A stretch of 64,000 bases of DNA, from assembly GCF_900177515.1 (NCBI RefSeq), contig NZ_FXAK01000007.1, positions 914,501 to 978,500 on the forward strand. Direction: 5' to 3'. A program made the translations under genes and the position numbers. Below the pieces are notes generated by a model. That model was not told where the DNA came from, did not search any database, and saw only the letters and a list, made by a program, of their open reading frames with translations. This document shows positions 62,706-64,000 of this stretch, one piece after another. Numbering within the stretch: the first letter of the stretch is position 1; each line of letters starts with the position of its first letter. The DNA is from Azospirillum oryzae (GTDB lineage Bacteria > Pseudomonadota > Alphaproteobacteria > Azospirillales > Azospirillaceae).

Positions 62706-63713
62706 TTACTTGGCGTTCGCCATGGCGACGGCGGTGTCGCTCATGCGGTTGGAGAAGCCCCACTCGTTGTCGTACCAGGTCATGATGCGGACGAAGTTGC
62801 CGTCGATGACCTTGGTCTCGTTCAGCGCGAAGATCGAGCTGTGCGGGTCGTGGTTGAAGTCGGTCGACACCAGATCCTCGGTGTAGGCGGCCAGCACACC
62901 CTTCAGGGCGCCGTTGGAGGCGTCGGAGATCGCCTTGGTGATCTCTTCCACCGAGGTGGCGCGCTTGGCGGTGAACTTGAAGTCGACAACCGAGACGTTC
63001 GGGGTCGGGACGCGCATGGCGGTGCCGTCCAGCTTGCCCTTCAGCTCCGGCAGAACCTTGCCGACGGCCTTGGCGGCGCCGGTGGAGGTCGGGATCATGT
63101 TCAGGGCCGCGGCGCGGGCGCGGTGCAGGTCCTTGTGGTTGGTGTCGACGATCCGCTGGTCACCCGTGTAGGAGTGGATCGTGGTCATGAAGCCCTTCTC
63201 GATGCCCACCAGATTGTGGAGGACATGCGCGACCGGGGCCAGGCAGTTGGTGGTGCAGGAGGCGTTGGAAACGATCTTGTGCTCGGCGGTCAGCTTGTCG
63301 TGGTTGACGCCGTAGACGACGGTGATGTCCTCGTCGGTGGCCGGGGCCGAGATCAGGACCTTCTGCGCACCGGCTTCCAGATGCTTGGCGGCGTCGGCGC
63401 GCTTGGTGAAGATGCCCGAGCATTCCATGGCGATCTCGACGCCGAGATCCTTCCACGGCAGCTTGGCCGGGTCACGCTCCTGCACGACCTTGATGGAGTG
63501 GCCGTTGACGATCAGGACACCGTCACCGGTTTCGATGGTGCCGGGGAAGCGGCCGTGGACGCTGTCGTACTTCAGCAGGTGCGCGTTGGCCTTCAGATCG
63601 GCGAGGTCGTTGATCGCCACGACCTCCACGTCCTTGCGGCCGCTCTCGTAGATGGCGCGCAGAACCAGACGGCCGATGCGGCCAAAACCGTTGATCGCTA
63701 CCCGTACAGCCAT
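62706..63713 (-). CDS. gap: Glyceraldehyde-3-phosphate dehydrogenase
   Basis: 335 residues, type I NAD(P)-dependent GAPDH. The NAD-binding start is VAINGFGRIGRLVLRA. The catalytic Cys153 is in SNASCTTNCLAP, with the partner His in MTTIHSYTGDQ. Other segments are the anion-site Arg region RAAALNMIPTSTGAAKA and the C-terminal WYDNEWGFSNRM. It lies 59 bases behind tkt on the same strand, as in many alphaproteobacteria. A pgk gene, often next, is not here: a chemoreceptor gene converges instead. Confidence 0.97.
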   Translation of the reverse strand: MAVRVAINGFGRIGRLVLRAIYESGRKDVEVVAINDLADLKANAHLLKYDSVHGRFPGTIETGDGVLIVNGHSIKVVQERDPAKLPWKDLGVEIAMECSGIFTKRADAAKHLEAGAQKVLISAPATDEDITVVYGVNHDKLTAEHKIVSNASCTTNCLAPVAHVLHNLVGIEKGFMTTIHSYTGDQRIVDTNHKDLHRARAAALNMIPTSTGAAKAVGKVLPELKGKLDGTAMRVPTPNVSVVDFKFTAKRATSVEEITKAISDASNGALKGVLAAYTEDLVSTDFNHDPHSSIFALNETKVIDGNFVRIMTWYDNEWGFSNRMSDTAVAMANAK

Positions 63714-63733
63714 GACTTCCTCCAGTTGGATAT

Positions 63734-63761
63734 GGGGCGTCCGAATTCTGCTGGACGCCCC
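63734..63761 (-). other. Hairpin between tkt and gap
   Basis: GGGGCGTCC (63734-63742) and GGACGCCCC (63753-63761) form a nine-base-pair stem around GAATTCTGCT. No T-run follows on the minus strand, so it may act as an mRNA-stabilising or partial-termination element between tkt and gap. Confidence 0.55.
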
Positions 63762-63772
63762 TTCGGCTTCTC

Positions 63773-64000
63773 TCAGAGACGCGCCTTAACGGCGTCCACG
63801 ACCGCTTCGGCGGTGATGCCGAAGTGCTTGTACAGTTCCTGGTAGGGCGCCGATTCGCCGAAGCCGGCCATGCCGACGAAGGCGCCCTTTTCGCCCAGCC
63901 AGCGGTCCCAGCCCAGACGGATCGCCGCCTCGACGCCGACGCGCACGCCGGTGCCGAGCACCGATGCCTTGTACGCATCGTCCTGGCGATCGAACAGTTC
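63773..64000 (-). CDS. tkt: Transketolase, C-terminal part only
   Basis: The minus-strand frame runs from the window edge to a stop at 63773, giving the last 75 residues. The sequence [23 protein letters not shown] followed by [34 protein letters not shown] is the characteristic transketolase C-terminal domain. The 5' part, with the thiamine-diphosphate and pyrimidine-binding domains, lies beyond the window. Transketolase links the pentose-phosphate pathway (or the Calvin cycle, where present) to glycolysis; co-direction with gap supports a shared carbon-metabolism operon. Confidence 0.93.
   Translation of the reverse strand, partial: ELFDRQDDAYKASVLGTGVRVGVEAAIRLGWDRWLGEKGAFVGMAGFGESAPYQELYKHFGITAEAVVDAVKARL

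Overview
The window looks like chromosome of an Azospirillum-type alphaproteobacterium (Rhodospirillales). It is very GC-rich, and recognisable genes follow one another with short gaps. The gene content is typical of that group: a DctSR/DctPQM C4-dicarboxylate TRAP system, several DUF29 proteins, pentapeptide-repeat proteins, a CysN-CysC fusion, an EF-P/EpmA pair and class I aldolase. There is no prophage, insertion sequence, CRISPR array or rRNA operon. The species is an inference from gene content, not from a marker gene.

Layout. 1-3.8 kb (minus): a cut DUF2382 gene, a small membrane protein, a pentapeptide-PilZ protein, and the outer-membrane lipid transport genes mlaC and mlaA. 4.1-10.7 kb (plus): a methionine/one-carbon block with an ArsR-methyltransferase fusion behind a perfect 16-bp palindrome, then metF, two tandem DUF29 genes and cobalamin-dependent metH. 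10.7-13.3 kb: two consecutive nucleotidyltransferase/HEPN gene pairs, translationally coupled to a hot-dog thioesterase, then an exported pentapeptide protein. 13.4-19.5 kb: diguanylate cyclase, nitronate monooxygenase, a third DUF29 gene, ABC-F ATPase and an MFS transporter.

19.6-26.5 kb holds assimilatory sulfate reduction. cysH-cysD-cysNC runs leftwards; siroheme synthase, DUF2849, cysI and DUF934 run rightwards. The shared intergenic region carries two copies of one operator-like motif. 26.5-31.2 kb has an orphan RTX protein, a Tat-exported DUF882/M15-type peptidase and a second large pentapeptide protein. 31.3-39.3 kb is the dicarboxylate regulon: two sensor kinases and a FixJ-type regulator diverging from dctP-dctQ-dctM. 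39.5-48.5 kb: molybdopterin oxidoreductase, recJ, tRNA-Glu, dusA, threonine synthase, an M16 peptidase and a RimJ-like acetyltransferase.

48.5-52.0 kb encodes a MotA-like/MotB-like pair with an exported proline-rich OmpA-like protein. 52.1-55.0 kb: inositol monophosphatase, and efp divergent from its modifying enzyme epmA. 55.2-64 kb: a FadL porin, a TSUP permease, thiE, class I fructose-bisphosphate aldolase, two small unknown genes, a HicB-like protein, a chemoreceptor behind a textbook sigma-54 promoter, gap, and the 3' end of tkt.

The most interesting material beyond the standard genes is: the duplicated MNT-HEPN modules with a hairpin that would cover the first ribosome-binding site; several palindromic or paired operator candidates (4135, 15844, 23001/23078); two families of intergenic inverted-repeat elements (three copies of one, two of the other); and two pentapeptide paralogues built from repeated modules capped by a conserved His/Trp helix.
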